A stretch of DNA of 34,454 nt from Dorea sp. (lineage in GTDB: Bacteria; Bacillota; Clostridia; Lachnospirales; Lachnospiraceae): the NCBI GenBank assembly GCA_022769185.1, contig JALEKG010000034.1, forward strand, positions 1 through 34,454. The letters run 5' to 3'. The translations under genes were made by a program, and so were the position numbers. Below are positions 14,846 through 23,307 of this stretch, piece after piece. Within the stretch, counting starts at the first letter, position 1. The number at the start of each line of letters is the position of its first letter. The notes beneath the pieces were generated by a model. That model worked only from the letters and a program-made list of their open reading frames with translations, was not told the DNA's origin and searched no databases.

Positions 14846-16714
14846 ATGAGCAGGAAGCAGAAGAAGATGCTGACCCGGATCATTCTGGCAGCGGTATTGA
14901 TCATTGCCTTATTATTGATACCGGTGACAGGATATCTGAGATTTATTCTTTATATGATTCCATATCTGGTGATTGGATATGATATTCTGAAAAAGGCGGG
15001 AAAAGGAATCCTGAACCGTCAGGTATTTGATGAGAATTTTTTGATGGCAGTTGCAACGGTAGGAGCGATCCTTCTGGGAGATTATGCGGAAGGTGTTGCG
15101 GTAATGCTGTTCTACCAGATCGGAGAGCTTTTCCAGAGTTATGCAGTTGGAAAAAGCAGGAGAAATATCAGTGATCTGATGGATATCCGTCCAGATTATG
15201 CAAATGTAGAGCATGATGGTATGCTGGAACAGGTGGATCCGGATGAAGTAGAGATTGGAACCATGATTGTGGTACAGCCGGGTGAGAAGATTCCGATTGA
15301 TGGGGAGATTATCGAAGGAAGTACGACTTTAAATACCAGTGCACTGACCGGAGAAAGTCTTCCAAGAGAAGGAAAGGCCGGAGATGAAGTGATCAGTGGC
15401 TGTATCAATATGACAGGTGTTATTAGGATCCGTACCACAAAAGAATTTGGAGAATCAACGGTATCAAAGATTCTGGATCTGGTGGAAAATGCAAGTTCCA
15501 AGAAATCAAGATCAGAGAATTTTATTTCTAAATTTGCCAGATATTATACACCGGCAGTCTGCTATGGAGCATTGGCTCTAGCAGTGATACCGCCGATTGT
15601 TCGAATGCTGGTATTCGGACTTTCCGCTGAATGGGGAGACTGGATCTACCGGGCGCTTACGTTCCTGGTCATCAGCTGTCCATGTGCGCTGGTTATCAGT
15701 ATTCCACTTAGTTTCTTTGCAGGAATCGGCGGTGCAAGCCGGGAGGGAATTCTGGTCAAGGGTTCGAACTATCTGGAAGCGCTGGCTCAGACCAAATATG
15801 TAGTATTTGATAAGACCGGAACGATGACGCAGGGAGTTTTTGAAGTCAGCGGAATTCATCATAATACGATTCCAAAAGAAAAGCTCCTGGAATATGCCGC
15901 ACTGGCGGAATGTTCTTCTTCTCATCCGATCAGTAAGAGCCTTCAGAAAGCATATGGGAAGCCGGTTGACCGAAACAGGGTTACGGAGATTGAAGAAATC
16001 AGCGGGCATGGTGTCATTGCGAAAATAGATGGAACTCCGGTTGCAGTCGGAAATGCAAAACTGATGGAAAGCCTCAAGGTGGAATACCAGGGGTGTCACG
16101 AGACAGGAACCATTGTTCATGTTGCAGTAGATGGAAAATATGCCGGACACATCCTGATCTCTGATCTGTTAAAGCCAACTGCAAAAGAGGCAATTCGTGA
16201 TCTGAAAAAAGCGGGCATTACCAAAGCGGTTATGCTGACTGGTGACAGTAAGACGGTTGCAGATCAGGTGGCTTCAGAACTTGGGATTCGGGAAGTGTAC
16301 AGTGAATTGCTTCCGGCAGATAAAGTGGAAAAAGTGGAAGAACTTTTGAAACAAAAAGGTGCAAAAGAGAACCTCGCATTTGTAGGAGATGGAATTAATG
16401 ATGCACCGGTATTGTCCCGAGCGGATATCGGAATTGCCATGGGAGCACTGGGATCAGATGCAGCAATTGAAGCAGCAGACATTGTCCTGATGGATGATGA
16501 TCCGAAGAAGATTGCCAAGGCAATCAAAATATCCCGGAAATGTCTGAGGATCGTATATGAAAACATTTATTTTGCAATCGGAGTGAAGCTGATCTGTCTG
16601 CTGCTGGGTGCACTTGGCATAGCAAATATGTGGGTTGCGATATTTGCGGATGTAGGAGTAATGGTTATTGCAGTATTGAATGCAATCCGTACTCTGTTTG
16701 TAAAAAATCTGTAA
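14846..16714 (+). CDS. cadA: P1B-type Zn/Cd/Pb-exporting ATPase
   Basis: 622 residues. The ion-binding motif is CPC (278-280, SCPCALVIS), the phosphorylation motif DKTGT has D322, and the TGES-type actuator motif and GDGIND hinge are intact. It starts directly with membrane helices and has no N-terminal HMA domain, unlike CadA/ZntA of about 700 residues. The HMA partner is encoded 18 bases upstream. The P1B-2 (Zn/Cd/Pb) assignment rests on overall similarity, the DCANC partner and the CadC-like regulator downstream. GGAGGAG precedes the ATG. It pumps metal out of the cytosol with ATP. Confidence 0.9.
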   Translation: MSRKQKKMLTRIILAAVLIIALLLIPVTGYLRFILYMIPYLVIGYDILKKAGKGILNRQVFDENFLMAVATVGAILLGDYAEGVAVMLFYQIGELFQSYAVGKSRRNISDLMDIRPDYANVEHDGMLEQVDPDEVEIGTMIVVQPGEKIPIDGEIIEGSTTLNTSALTGESLPREGKAGDEVISGCINMTGVIRIRTTKEFGESTVSKILDLVENASSKKSRSENFISKFARYYTPAVCYGALALAVIPPIVRMLVFGLSAEWGDWIYRALTFLVISCPCALVISIPLSFFAGIGGASREGILVKGSNYLEALAQTKYVVFDKTGTMTQGVFEVSGIHHNTIPKEKLLEYAALAECSSSHPISKSLQKAYGKPVDRNRVTEIEEISGHGVIAKIDGTPVAVGNAKLMESLKVEYQGCHETGTIVHVAVDGKYAGHILISDLLKPTAKEAIRDLKKAGITKAVMLTGDSKTVADQVASELGIREVYSELLPADKVEKVEELLKQKGAKENLAFVGDGINDAPVLSRADIGIAMGALGSDAAIEAADIVLMDDDPKKIAKAIKISRKCLRIVYENIYFAIGVKLICLLLGALGIANMWVAIFADVGVMVIAVLNAIRTLFVKNL

Positions 16715-16734
16715 GACAGGAGGATGGTGACAAG

Positions 16735-17103
16735 ATGGAAAAAAAAGAAGAAATATGTGAATGCTGCGATTCCTTCGAAGTCCATGAGAATCTTTTGAAG
16801 ATTGTAAATGAGACTATGCCGGAAGAGACGGAATTATATGATCTTGCAGAATTATTCAAAGTGTTTGGAGATTCTACCAGAATCCGTATCCTGTTCGTAT
16901 TATTTGAGGCAGAGGTGTGTGTATGTGATCTTGCACAGGTACTGAACATGACGCAGTCAGCAATTTCACATCAGCTTCGGATCCTGAAGCAGAACAAGCT
17001 GGTAAAGAGCAGAAGAGAAGGAAAATCCGTGTTCTATTCTCTGGCAGATGATCATGTACGGACGATCGTTGCGCAGGGAAGAGAGCATATCGAAGAAGAT
17101 TAG
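16735..17103 (+). CDS. ArsR/SmtB-family metal-responsive repressor
   Basis: 122 residues, winged helix. It carries both known metal sites of the family. The alpha-5 zinc site D105-x-H107-x10-H118-x2-E121 is complete. There is also a CadC-like alpha-3N set, with C62-x-C64 in the recognition-helix lead (EVCVCDL) plus N-terminal cysteines C8, C10 and C11. It would bind the inverted repeat at 14533-14552 and release it on Zn, Cd or Pb. It is the third gene of the operon, 20 bases after the ATPase, with AGGAGG at 16718-16723, and is followed by a terminator. Confidence 0.92.
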   Translation: MEKKEEICECCDSFEVHENLLKIVNETMPEETELYDLAELFKVFGDSTRIRILFVLFEAEVCVCDLAQVLNMTQSAISHQLRILKQNKLVKSRREGKSVFYSLADDHVRTIVAQGREHIEED

Positions 17104-17154
17104 ATAACGTTATTTTTGCAGGGAAAACCTATCTTGATAAAGAATAGAAGAGAC

Positions 17155-17203
17155 GGGGATACTGAAAGCGGCGTCAATGCTGTTTGCGGTATCCTTGTTT
17201 TTT
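17155..17203 (+). terminator. Terminator of the Zn/Cd operon
   Basis: GGATAC (17157-17162) pairs with GTATCC (17189-17194). An inner stem AAGCGGC/GCTGTTT extends the hairpin. A T-rich run (TTGTTTTTT) follows. Confidence 0.85.
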
Positions 17204-17239
17204 ACAATATGAATTGCCGTATATCGAAGAAGTGAAATG

Positions 17240-17293
17240 TTGACGGCTTACATGGAATTGTGTATAATACATATACCCGGTAAGGGTATATGT
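17240..17293 (+). promoter_or_regulatory. Promoter and CsoR operator of the copper operon
   Basis: -35 TTGACG (17240-17245), 17-base spacer, -10 TATAAT (17263-17268). One base later begins the perfect inverted repeat ACATATACCC-GGTAA-GGGTATATGT (17269-17293), the TACCC...GGGTA form of CsoR operators. Bound CsoR would cover the transcription start; copper would release it. Confidence 0.88.
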
Positions 17294-17315
17294 GTATAAA
17301 AGGGGGACGTTATAG

Positions 17316-17615
17316 ATGGAAGAAAAAGTATGCTGTCATAAGAAAAAAGAACGTTCAGAAGAAGAGTATAAAGATCTGATCCAGCGCTTGAACCGGATCG
17401 AGGGTCAGGTCCGTGGGATCAAAGGAATGGTGGAACGAGATGCATATTGTCCGGAGATCCTGGTTCAGGTATCCGCAGTGAATGCGGCACTGAACAGTTT
17501 TAACAAGGTATTATTGGCAAATCATATCCGTACCTGTGTAGCGGAGGACATCCGGGAAGGGAAGGATGAAACGATCGATGAATTAGTGAAAGTATTACAG
17601 AAGCTGATGAAATAA
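17316..17615 (+). CDS. csoR: CsoR copper-sensing repressor
   Basis: 99 residues, all-helical CsoR/RcnR family. The Cu(I) ligands have the family spacing C45-x24-H70-x3-C74. An additional CCH cluster lies at residues 6-8. It binds the inverted repeat at 17269-17293 and is displaced by Cu(I). The GGGGG ribosome site is about ten bases before the ATG. copA follows after 28 bases in the same direction with no promoter between, so the repressor is autoregulated with its target. Confidence 0.93.
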   Translation: MEEKVCCHKKKERSEEEYKDLIQRLNRIEGQVRGIKGMVERDAYCPEILVQVSAVNAALNSFNKVLLANHIRTCVAEDIREGKDETIDELVKVLQKLMK

Positions 17616-17643
17616 TCGTAGAAAAATAAGAAAGGAAAGAGAT

Positions 17644-20172
17644 ATGGAGCAATATATTGTAACGGGAATGAGCTGTGCTGCATGCAGTGCACGGGTGGAA
17701 AAGGCAGTTTCAAAGGTACCCGGGGTCAGTTCCTGTTCGGTCAGTCTGCTTACGAATTCCATGGGTGTGGAAGGTACGGCATCTGAGCAGGAGATTATCG
17801 CTGCGGTGGAAGCTGCAGGTTATGGCGCATCCAAAAAAGGAACAGCAGGATCATCGAATGTGGCTGGAAAGGGCGAGAATCACCTGTCTGCTGCAGAAGA
17901 TATGTTAAAAGACCGGGAAACTCCGGCATTAAAGAAGCGTCTGGTCGCATCGTTAGGATTTTTGATTATTTTGATGTATTTTTCCATGGGGCATATGATG
18001 TGGGGATGGCCGCTGCCGGCCTTTATGCAAGATAATCATGTGGCTATGGGACTTTTGCAGATGATCCTTGCGGCGATCATTATGGTCATCAATCAAAAGT
18101 TTTTTATTAGCGGGTTTCAGGGTCTGATTCATCGTGCTCCTAATATGGATACGCTGGTGGCATTGGGATCCGGAGCTTCTTTTCTATACAGCACATATGC
18201 TTTATTTGCAATGACGGATGCCCAGGTGAAGGGTGATATGGAGGGCGTCATGTCTTATATGCATGAGTTCTATTTTGAATCTGCAGCAATGATCCTCGCT
18301 TTGATTACGGTAGGAAAGATGCTGGAGGCGAGATCGAAGGGAAAGACGACGGATGCCCTGAAAAGCCTGATGAAGCTTGCCCCCAAGACGGCGACTGTGG
18401 TTCGGGAGGGAAAGGAGACGATCATCCCTGCTGAACAGGTACGAAAAGGAGATGTTTTTATTGTTCGCCCCGGGGAAAATATTCCGGTAGACGGCGAGGT
18501 GCTGGAAGGAAGCAGTGCCGTCAATGAATCTGCCCTGACTGGGGAGAGTATTCCCGTAGATAAAGCAGTGGGGGATCATGTGTCGGCGGCAACGCTGAAT
18601 CAGTCTGGATTTATCCGGTGCCGGGCAACCAGAGTCGGGGAAGATACGACTTTATCACAGATTATCCAGATGGTTAGTGATGCGGCGGCAACTAAGGCAC
18701 CGATTGCCAAGATTGCAGACCGAGTATCTGGAATCTTTGTGCCGTTGGTGATCTCCATTGCGGCTGTCACTATTTGTGTATGGCTTTTGGCCGGGCAGAC
18801 GGCAGGATTCGCTCTGGCAAGAGGAATTTCGGTTCTGGTGATTAGCTGTCCATGTGCCCTTGGGCTTGCGACTCCGGTTGCCATTATGGTTGGAAATGGT
18901 ATGGGTGCAAAGCATGGAATTATGTTTAAAACTGCAGTATCCCTGGAAGAGACTGGAAAAATGCAGATCGTAGCATTGGATAAGACGGGAACAATTACGA
19001 GCGGAGAACCGAAGGTGACGGACATCATTCCGTCAGAAGGTATCAGCGAAGAGGAACTGCTTCGTTTGGCATATGCGCTGGAAGCCAAAAGTGAGCATCC
19101 ATTGGCCGGAGCAATCCGCAAGAAGGGAGAAGAACTTGGAGTTTTGGCAGAAGAAGTCACAGAATTCCAGGCGTTGCCAGGAAATGGGCTGTCAGCAAAG
19201 CTGAAAGGAACAGAGTTGTGTGGAGGGAACCAGAAGTATATTCGCACGCAGGCAGAGGTTCCGGTTTCCATGCAGAATCAGGCAGCTGCGCTGGCAGAAT
19301 CAGGAAAGACACCACTATATTTCAGTAAGGATGGAACGCTCCTGGGAATTATTGCTGTGGCAGATGTCATCAAGGAGGACAGCCCGAAGGCAGTAAAAGA
19401 ACTGCAAAATATGGGAATCCGGGTGATTATGCTGACCGGAGATAATGAACGCACTGCAAAGGCGATTGGCAGGCAGGCCGGGGTGGATGAAGTAATTGCG
19501 GGTGTTCTTCCGAATGGAAAAGAGAAAGTCATCCGCAATCTGAAAAAGCAGGGAAAGGTTGCGATGGTCGGGGATGGAATCAATGATGCACCGGCACTTA
19601 CAAGAGCAGATATCGGAATCGCGATTGGAGCCGGAACCGATATCGCAATTGATGCGGCAGATGTTGTCCTGATGAAGAGCCGATTAAGTGATGTTCCGGC
19701 GGCCATCCGGTTGAGTCGGGCAACGCTTCGTAATATCCATGAAAACCTGTTCTGGGCTTTCTTCTATAATATAATAGGAATTCCATTGGCAGCCGGAGTG
19801 TGGTATCCTATATTTGGATGGAAATTAAATCCGATGTTCGGCGCAGCGGCGATGAGCCTGTCTAGTTTCTGCGTTGTAACCAATGCACTGCGTCTGAATC
19901 TGTTTCGGATGTATGATGCGTCTAAAGATAAAAAGATGAAAATGAAAAAGGAGAATAAAAAGATGACAAAGACAATGAAGATTGAAGGAATGATGTGTGG
20001 ACACTGTGAGGCTAGAGTCAAGAAATATCTCGAAGCTCTTCCAGAGGTGGAAGAAGCAGTAGTAAGCCATGAGGCCGGAACTGCAGAGCTGACTCTGAAT
20101 GCAGAGATTTCAGATGATATTCTGAAGAAAACAGTAGAGGATCAGGATTATACAGTGATTTCGATTCAATAA
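17644..20172 (+). CDS. copA: CopA copper-exporting P1B ATPase with C-terminal CopZ-like domain
   Basis: 842 residues. An N-terminal HMA domain has C11-x2-C14 (GMSCAAC). A P1B-1 core has CPC (402-404), phosphoryl Asp D446 in DKTGT, and GDGIND. After a Lys-rich linker ([13 protein letters not shown]), a second HMA domain with a GMMCGHC motif occupies the last 69 residues. The pump exports Cu(I); the terminal domain matches a CopZ chaperone. The linker DNA contains AAAAAGGAG (19945-19953) nine bases before an in-frame ATG at 19963, so the domain may also be made on its own. csoR lies 28 bases upstream; an AAA+ ATPase gene starts 12 bases downstream. Confidence 0.95.
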   Translation: MEQYIVTGMSCAACSARVEKAVSKVPGVSSCSVSLLTNSMGVEGTASEQEIIAAVEAAGYGASKKGTAGSSNVAGKGENHLSAAEDMLKDRETPALKKRLVASLGFLIILMYFSMGHMMWGWPLPAFMQDNHVAMGLLQMILAAIIMVINQKFFISGFQGLIHRAPNMDTLVALGSGASFLYSTYALFAMTDAQVKGDMEGVMSYMHEFYFESAAMILALITVGKMLEARSKGKTTDALKSLMKLAPKTATVVREGKETIIPAEQVRKGDVFIVRPGENIPVDGEVLEGSSAVNESALTGESIPVDKAVGDHVSAATLNQSGFIRCRATRVGEDTTLSQIIQMVSDAAATKAPIAKIADRVSGIFVPLVISIAAVTICVWLLAGQTAGFALARGISVLVISCPCALGLATPVAIMVGNGMGAKHGIMFKTAVSLEETGKMQIVALDKTGTITSGEPKVTDIIPSEGISEEELLRLAYALEAKSEHPLAGAIRKKGEELGVLAEEVTEFQALPGNGLSAKLKGTELCGGNQKYIRTQAEVPVSMQNQAAALAESGKTPLYFSKDGTLLGIIAVADVIKEDSPKAVKELQNMGIRVIMLTGDNERTAKAIGRQAGVDEVIAGVLPNGKEKVIRNLKKQGKVAMVGDGINDAPALTRADIGIAIGAGTDIAIDAADVVLMKSRLSDVPAAIRLSRATLRNIHENLFWAFFYNIIGIPLAAGVWYPIFGWKLNPMFGAAAMSLSSFCVVTNALRLNLFRMYDASKDKKMKMKKENKKMTKTMKIEGMMCGHCEARVKKYLEALPEVEEAVVSHEAGTAELTLNAEISDDILKKTVEDQDYTVISIQ
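19963..20172 (+). CDS. Possible internal start giving a free CopZ-like copper chaperone
   Basis: Within copA and in the same frame, an ATG at 19963 is preceded by the strong ribosome site AAAAAGGAG (19945-19953) at ideal distance. Translation from it would give 69 residues: a complete HMA domain beginning MTKTMKIEG, with a GMMCGHC metal motif and the length of stand-alone CopZ. Either this is a scar of a copZ gene fused to copA by loss of the stop between them, or both products are still made. Free CopZ would carry Cu(I) to CopA or CsoR. Expression is inferred only from the ribosome site. Confidence 0.5.
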   Translation: MTKTMKIEGMMCGHCEARVKKYLEALPEVEEAVVSHEAGTAELTLNAEISDDILKKTVEDQDYTVISIQ

Positions 20173-20184
20173 GGAGGCCTTGAA

Positions 20185-21672
20185 ATGACAGTTTTTGATT
20201 TTAGCAATACTCCGGAAAAAGAGAATGTCCCTGGGTGTACTTATACAGTTTTATACACAAATGAGTCTGAGCCGTCACCAGAGCAGCCAATCCTGATCCT
20301 TGATAATCGCGAGAGGAAACTTAGTCATCATTCCTGCGGTGTATTTACGAATCCGGTAAAGCGTACATCGTTTGAGAGAAAAGGAGAGGATGGCACCATT
20401 TATGCGGACATCTTGCAGATTGATGCCAGGTTTGTGAGTCTTTTGAAATGGCTGGGGGAAAACAGGATCAATGTGCAGCTTTCCGGAGCTGACCGTGAAG
20501 AGGGATATGCTGTTTATAAAATTCGTGAAATTGCATTTGGCGGTGGTGGAAAGCTTTCGGCAGAGGATGGATTCTTGCAGTTTATGATCGAACGTCTGCT
20601 TTCCAGCAATGCTCCGATGGAAGAAGTGGAGGATGAAGTTCAGGAAGAGTCCGGTGACAGTATGAAGCTAACCAGCCTTCAGAGTATTACAGATTTCATG
20701 AACTGTGCCGGCAGAACTTTGCCGGATAACATCCGTCTCTGGGCCAGAAGGAATCTGGCGGTGGCGCGCTCCAATGAGGTTTCTCCGGAAGAACGCCGTC
20801 ATGCGCAGAGGGCACTTTCTATCATGATGAATATTCAGTGGAAGAATCATTATTTTGAATCCATTGATCCAGAGGAAGCCCGCCGGATCCTGGACGAAGA
20901 GCTATATGGAATGGAGCGGGTCAAACAGAGAATCATTGAGACGATCATTCAGATCAATCGTACACATACCCTTCCGGCCTATGGACTTCTTTTGATCGGC
21001 CCGGCAGGAACCGGAAAGTCTCAGATTGCTTATGCCGTAGCACGGATTCTGAAAATGCCGTGGACGACTCTGGATATGAGTTCGATCAATGATCCGGAAC
21101 AGCTGACCGGAAGTTCCCGGATCTATGCCAATGCAAAACCGGGAATTATTATGGATGCATTCGCGATGGCAGGGGAATCGAATCTGGTCTTTATTATTAA
21201 TGAGCTGGATAAGGCGGCCGCCGGAAAAGGGAACGGCAATCCTGCTGATGTTCTGCTGACACTTCTGGACAATCTTGGATTTACAGATAATTATATTGAA
21301 TGTATGATCCCGACAGTAGGCGTTTATCCGATTGCGACTGCCAATGACAAAGATCAGATCAGCGCTCCTCTGATGTCACGTTTTGCAGTGATTGAAATTC
21401 CGGATTATACACTGGAAGAAAAGAAGATTATTTTCTCTGAATATGCACTCCCGAAAGTTCTGAAACGAATCGGGATGCGTGAAAACGAGTGCACGTTGAC
21501 TCCAGACGGTCTGGATGCGGTGATAGAACTTCATAAAAATACCAGTGGGATTCGTGATCTGGAGCAGGCGGCAGAACATATTGCAGCCAATGCTCTGTAT
21601 CAGATAGAGGTAAATCATGTGGATTCTGTGGTCTTTCATGCAGAAATGATCAGAGAGCTTCTTGCATATTAA
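20185..21672 (+). CDS. Lon-like AAA+ ATPase without protease domain
   Basis: 495 residues. The first 230 are unrecognised. Then comes an AAA+ module close to that of Lon: LDEELYGMERVKQRI lead, Walker A GPAGTGKS (272-279), Walker B FIINELDKA with N339-E340, sensor 1 ATAND, the SRF arginine-finger region, and sensor 2 GIRDLEQA. The usual Walker B Asp is Asn here, while the catalytic Glu is kept. There is no Ser-Lys protease domain after it, so it would act as an unfoldase, remodelling factor or regulator. AAGGAGG precedes the start, 12 bases after copA, with no promoter between: it is probably the last gene of the copper operon. Function and any copper link are unknown. Confidence 0.82.
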   Translation: MTVFDFSNTPEKENVPGCTYTVLYTNESEPSPEQPILILDNRERKLSHHSCGVFTNPVKRTSFERKGEDGTIYADILQIDARFVSLLKWLGENRINVQLSGADREEGYAVYKIREIAFGGGGKLSAEDGFLQFMIERLLSSNAPMEEVEDEVQEESGDSMKLTSLQSITDFMNCAGRTLPDNIRLWARRNLAVARSNEVSPEERRHAQRALSIMMNIQWKNHYFESIDPEEARRILDEELYGMERVKQRIIETIIQINRTHTLPAYGLLLIGPAGTGKSQIAYAVARILKMPWTTLDMSSINDPEQLTGSSRIYANAKPGIIMDAFAMAGESNLVFIINELDKAAAGKGNGNPADVLLTLLDNLGFTDNYIECMIPTVGVYPIATANDKDQISAPLMSRFAVIEIPDYTLEEKKIIFSEYALPKVLKRIGMRENECTLTPDGLDAVIELHKNTSGIRDLEQAAEHIAANALYQIEVNHVDSVVFHAEMIRELLAY

Positions 21673-21714
21673 TAAATTTGAACTCCGGCAGATTGCCGGA
21701 TCATGGGGAGAACT

Positions 21715-23307
21715 ATGGAATTATTAAAACTGGTAATTGTAGATGATGAGCCAATATTATTACAGGGTCTTTTAAAAACTTATGACTGGAAGAGTATGGG
21801 ATTTGAAGTTGTGGGAACCGCCCAGAGCGGAGAACAGGCAATCCAGGTGATCCGGGAGAAAAGGCCTCATGTAGTGCTTACAGATATCCGGATGAAACAG
21901 ATTACCGGCCTTATGGTAATAGAAGAGATTCAGAAAGAAGAAATTGACTGCCTGTTTATTGTGCTGAGTGCATACCGAGACTTTGAATATGCACAGCAGG
22001 CATGTGATCTGGGAGCATTTGCATATTTACTGAAGCCGATTGAGGATGACAAGCTTCAGGAGACGATGCAGAGCGCATGGAATACCTGTATGGAGCAACT
22101 TAGGAATGAGGCAAAATATAACAGCTGGGAAAAGCTATTGAAGAACGATGCGGACAGTTTCCTTCAGGTCGTTGTGCAGAAATACATACAGAATCGGATC
22201 CCACAGGAAAAGATTGAAGAGGTGTTTGCGACTCTTCAGGATGTGATCCGGGATGGGGATCGTTTTATTACGGTTTGTGTCGATATTGATCTGGCATATA
22301 AGATCACGAATGCATTGGAATATGAAGCGTCAAAATTTGCCTTGATACAATTTTTAGAAGAGAAGATCGGGGACAAGTTCTTTTACTGGAAATTCGAAAG
22401 TGAAGAGGGAAATGTTGTATTTATCATTAAGACACAGGAGAATGCGTCCGTCAGAGAACTGAAGCAGATACTGGAGCATACGAAAAAAGATGAAAAAAGC
22501 CCGGTCATTGCGGCAATTTCAAAGCCATATAAGGGAATTGCAGGGATTAAGAGAAGTTGTGAAGAGGCCCAGAAGCTTTTTGGACTTGCAAGTATCTCAG
22601 GAGCCAGTGCGTTTACTATACCGGAAGAAATGGAAGAAAGGACGGAAAAAACATATTCCGCAGATGCAGAGAATATGATTGTGAATGCCGTCCGCCGGAA
22701 TGATGAGCAGGGGCTGAAGGAGGCATTTGTAAGATTTATCTATGATCTTCCGAATGAAGAGGAAATGCAGTGCCAGTATATGCATAAAGTGATGCTGAAA
22801 GCGGAATTCATGCTGAAGGATTCCTATGGATTAAATGAAGAGTTAAAAGGGCAGTTTCAGAATTATTACTCGAATCTTCATAATCTAAATGCAGCGCGTT
22901 CTGTGGATGTATGTTATAAGATCCTGGGACGTGCCATTGAGATTCGAAAAGAAAGTTCTAAGAAAGATGAGACGAAGTACTTTAAGGAATATATGTCTGC
23001 TGCAGTTGCTTATATTGAAGAGCATTTAAAGGATGAGGATCTGTCCATTGTACAGGTGGCGACGCAGGTATATCTGAATCCGGTTTATTTTGGACGTGTA
23101 TTTAAGAATACCTTCCAAATGACATTCAAGCAGTACCTTCTGCAGCGGAGAATGGAAAAAGCCAAGGAACTTCTGGAAGATGGGAAGACCAGTATCGGCA
23201 ATATCTGTGAACAGGTTGGAATCAGCAATCCTTCCTATTTTTCACATCTCTTTAAACAGTATACTGGAAAGTTACCCAGTGAATATAAAAAGGAATATGA
23301 AGCATGA
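21715..23307 (+). CDS. YesN-type response regulator, REC plus AraC DNA-binding domain
   Basis: 530 residues. A receiver domain (1-120) has acidic residues D10-D11, phospho-acceptor D57 in LTDIRM and the switch lysine in LLKPIE. A long linker of about 300 residues follows, then two AraC helix-turn-helix motifs in the last 100 residues (a QVATQVYLNPVYFGRVFK type and a NICEQVGISNPSYFSHLFK type). GGGGAG precedes the ATG at 21715; an ATG at 21703 lacks a ribosome site. A small hairpin CCGGCA-GAT-TGCCGG (21685-21699) with no T-run sits in the 42-base gap after the AAA+ gene, and no promoter is visible there. The partner kinase gene overlaps its stop codon. Likely targets are the sugar-transport genes downstream. 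Confidence 0.9.
   Translation: MELLKLVIVDDEPILLQGLLKTYDWKSMGFEVVGTAQSGEQAIQVIREKRPHVVLTDIRMKQITGLMVIEEIQKEEIDCLFIVLSAYRDFEYAQQACDLGAFAYLLKPIEDDKLQETMQSAWNTCMEQLRNEAKYNSWEKLLKNDADSFLQVVVQKYIQNRIPQEKIEEVFATLQDVIRDGDRFITVCVDIDLAYKITNALEYEASKFALIQFLEEKIGDKFFYWKFESEEGNVVFIIKTQENASVRELKQILEHTKKDEKSPVIAAISKPYKGIAGIKRSCEEAQKLFGLASISGASAFTIPEEMEERTEKTYSADAENMIVNAVRRNDEQGLKEAFVRFIYDLPNEEEMQCQYMHKVMLKAEFMLKDSYGLNEELKGQFQNYYSNLHNLNAARSVDVCYKILGRAIEIRKESSKKDETKYFKEYMSAAVAYIEEHLKDEDLSIVQVATQVYLNPVYFGRVFKNTFQMTFKQYLLQRRMEKAKELLEDGKTSIGNICEQVGISNPSYFSHLFKQYTGKLPSEYKKEYEA

Noticed and set aside
18600-19271. A 223-codon minus-strand frame inside copA
   Set aside because: Mirror frame of a conserved ATPase; low-complexity Ser/Pro-rich composition and no ribosome site.
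21685-21699. CCGGCA-GAT-TGCCGG hairpin as terminator of the copper operon
   Set aside because: No T-run follows and the stem is short, so it is not called a terminator; it may still slow readthrough.
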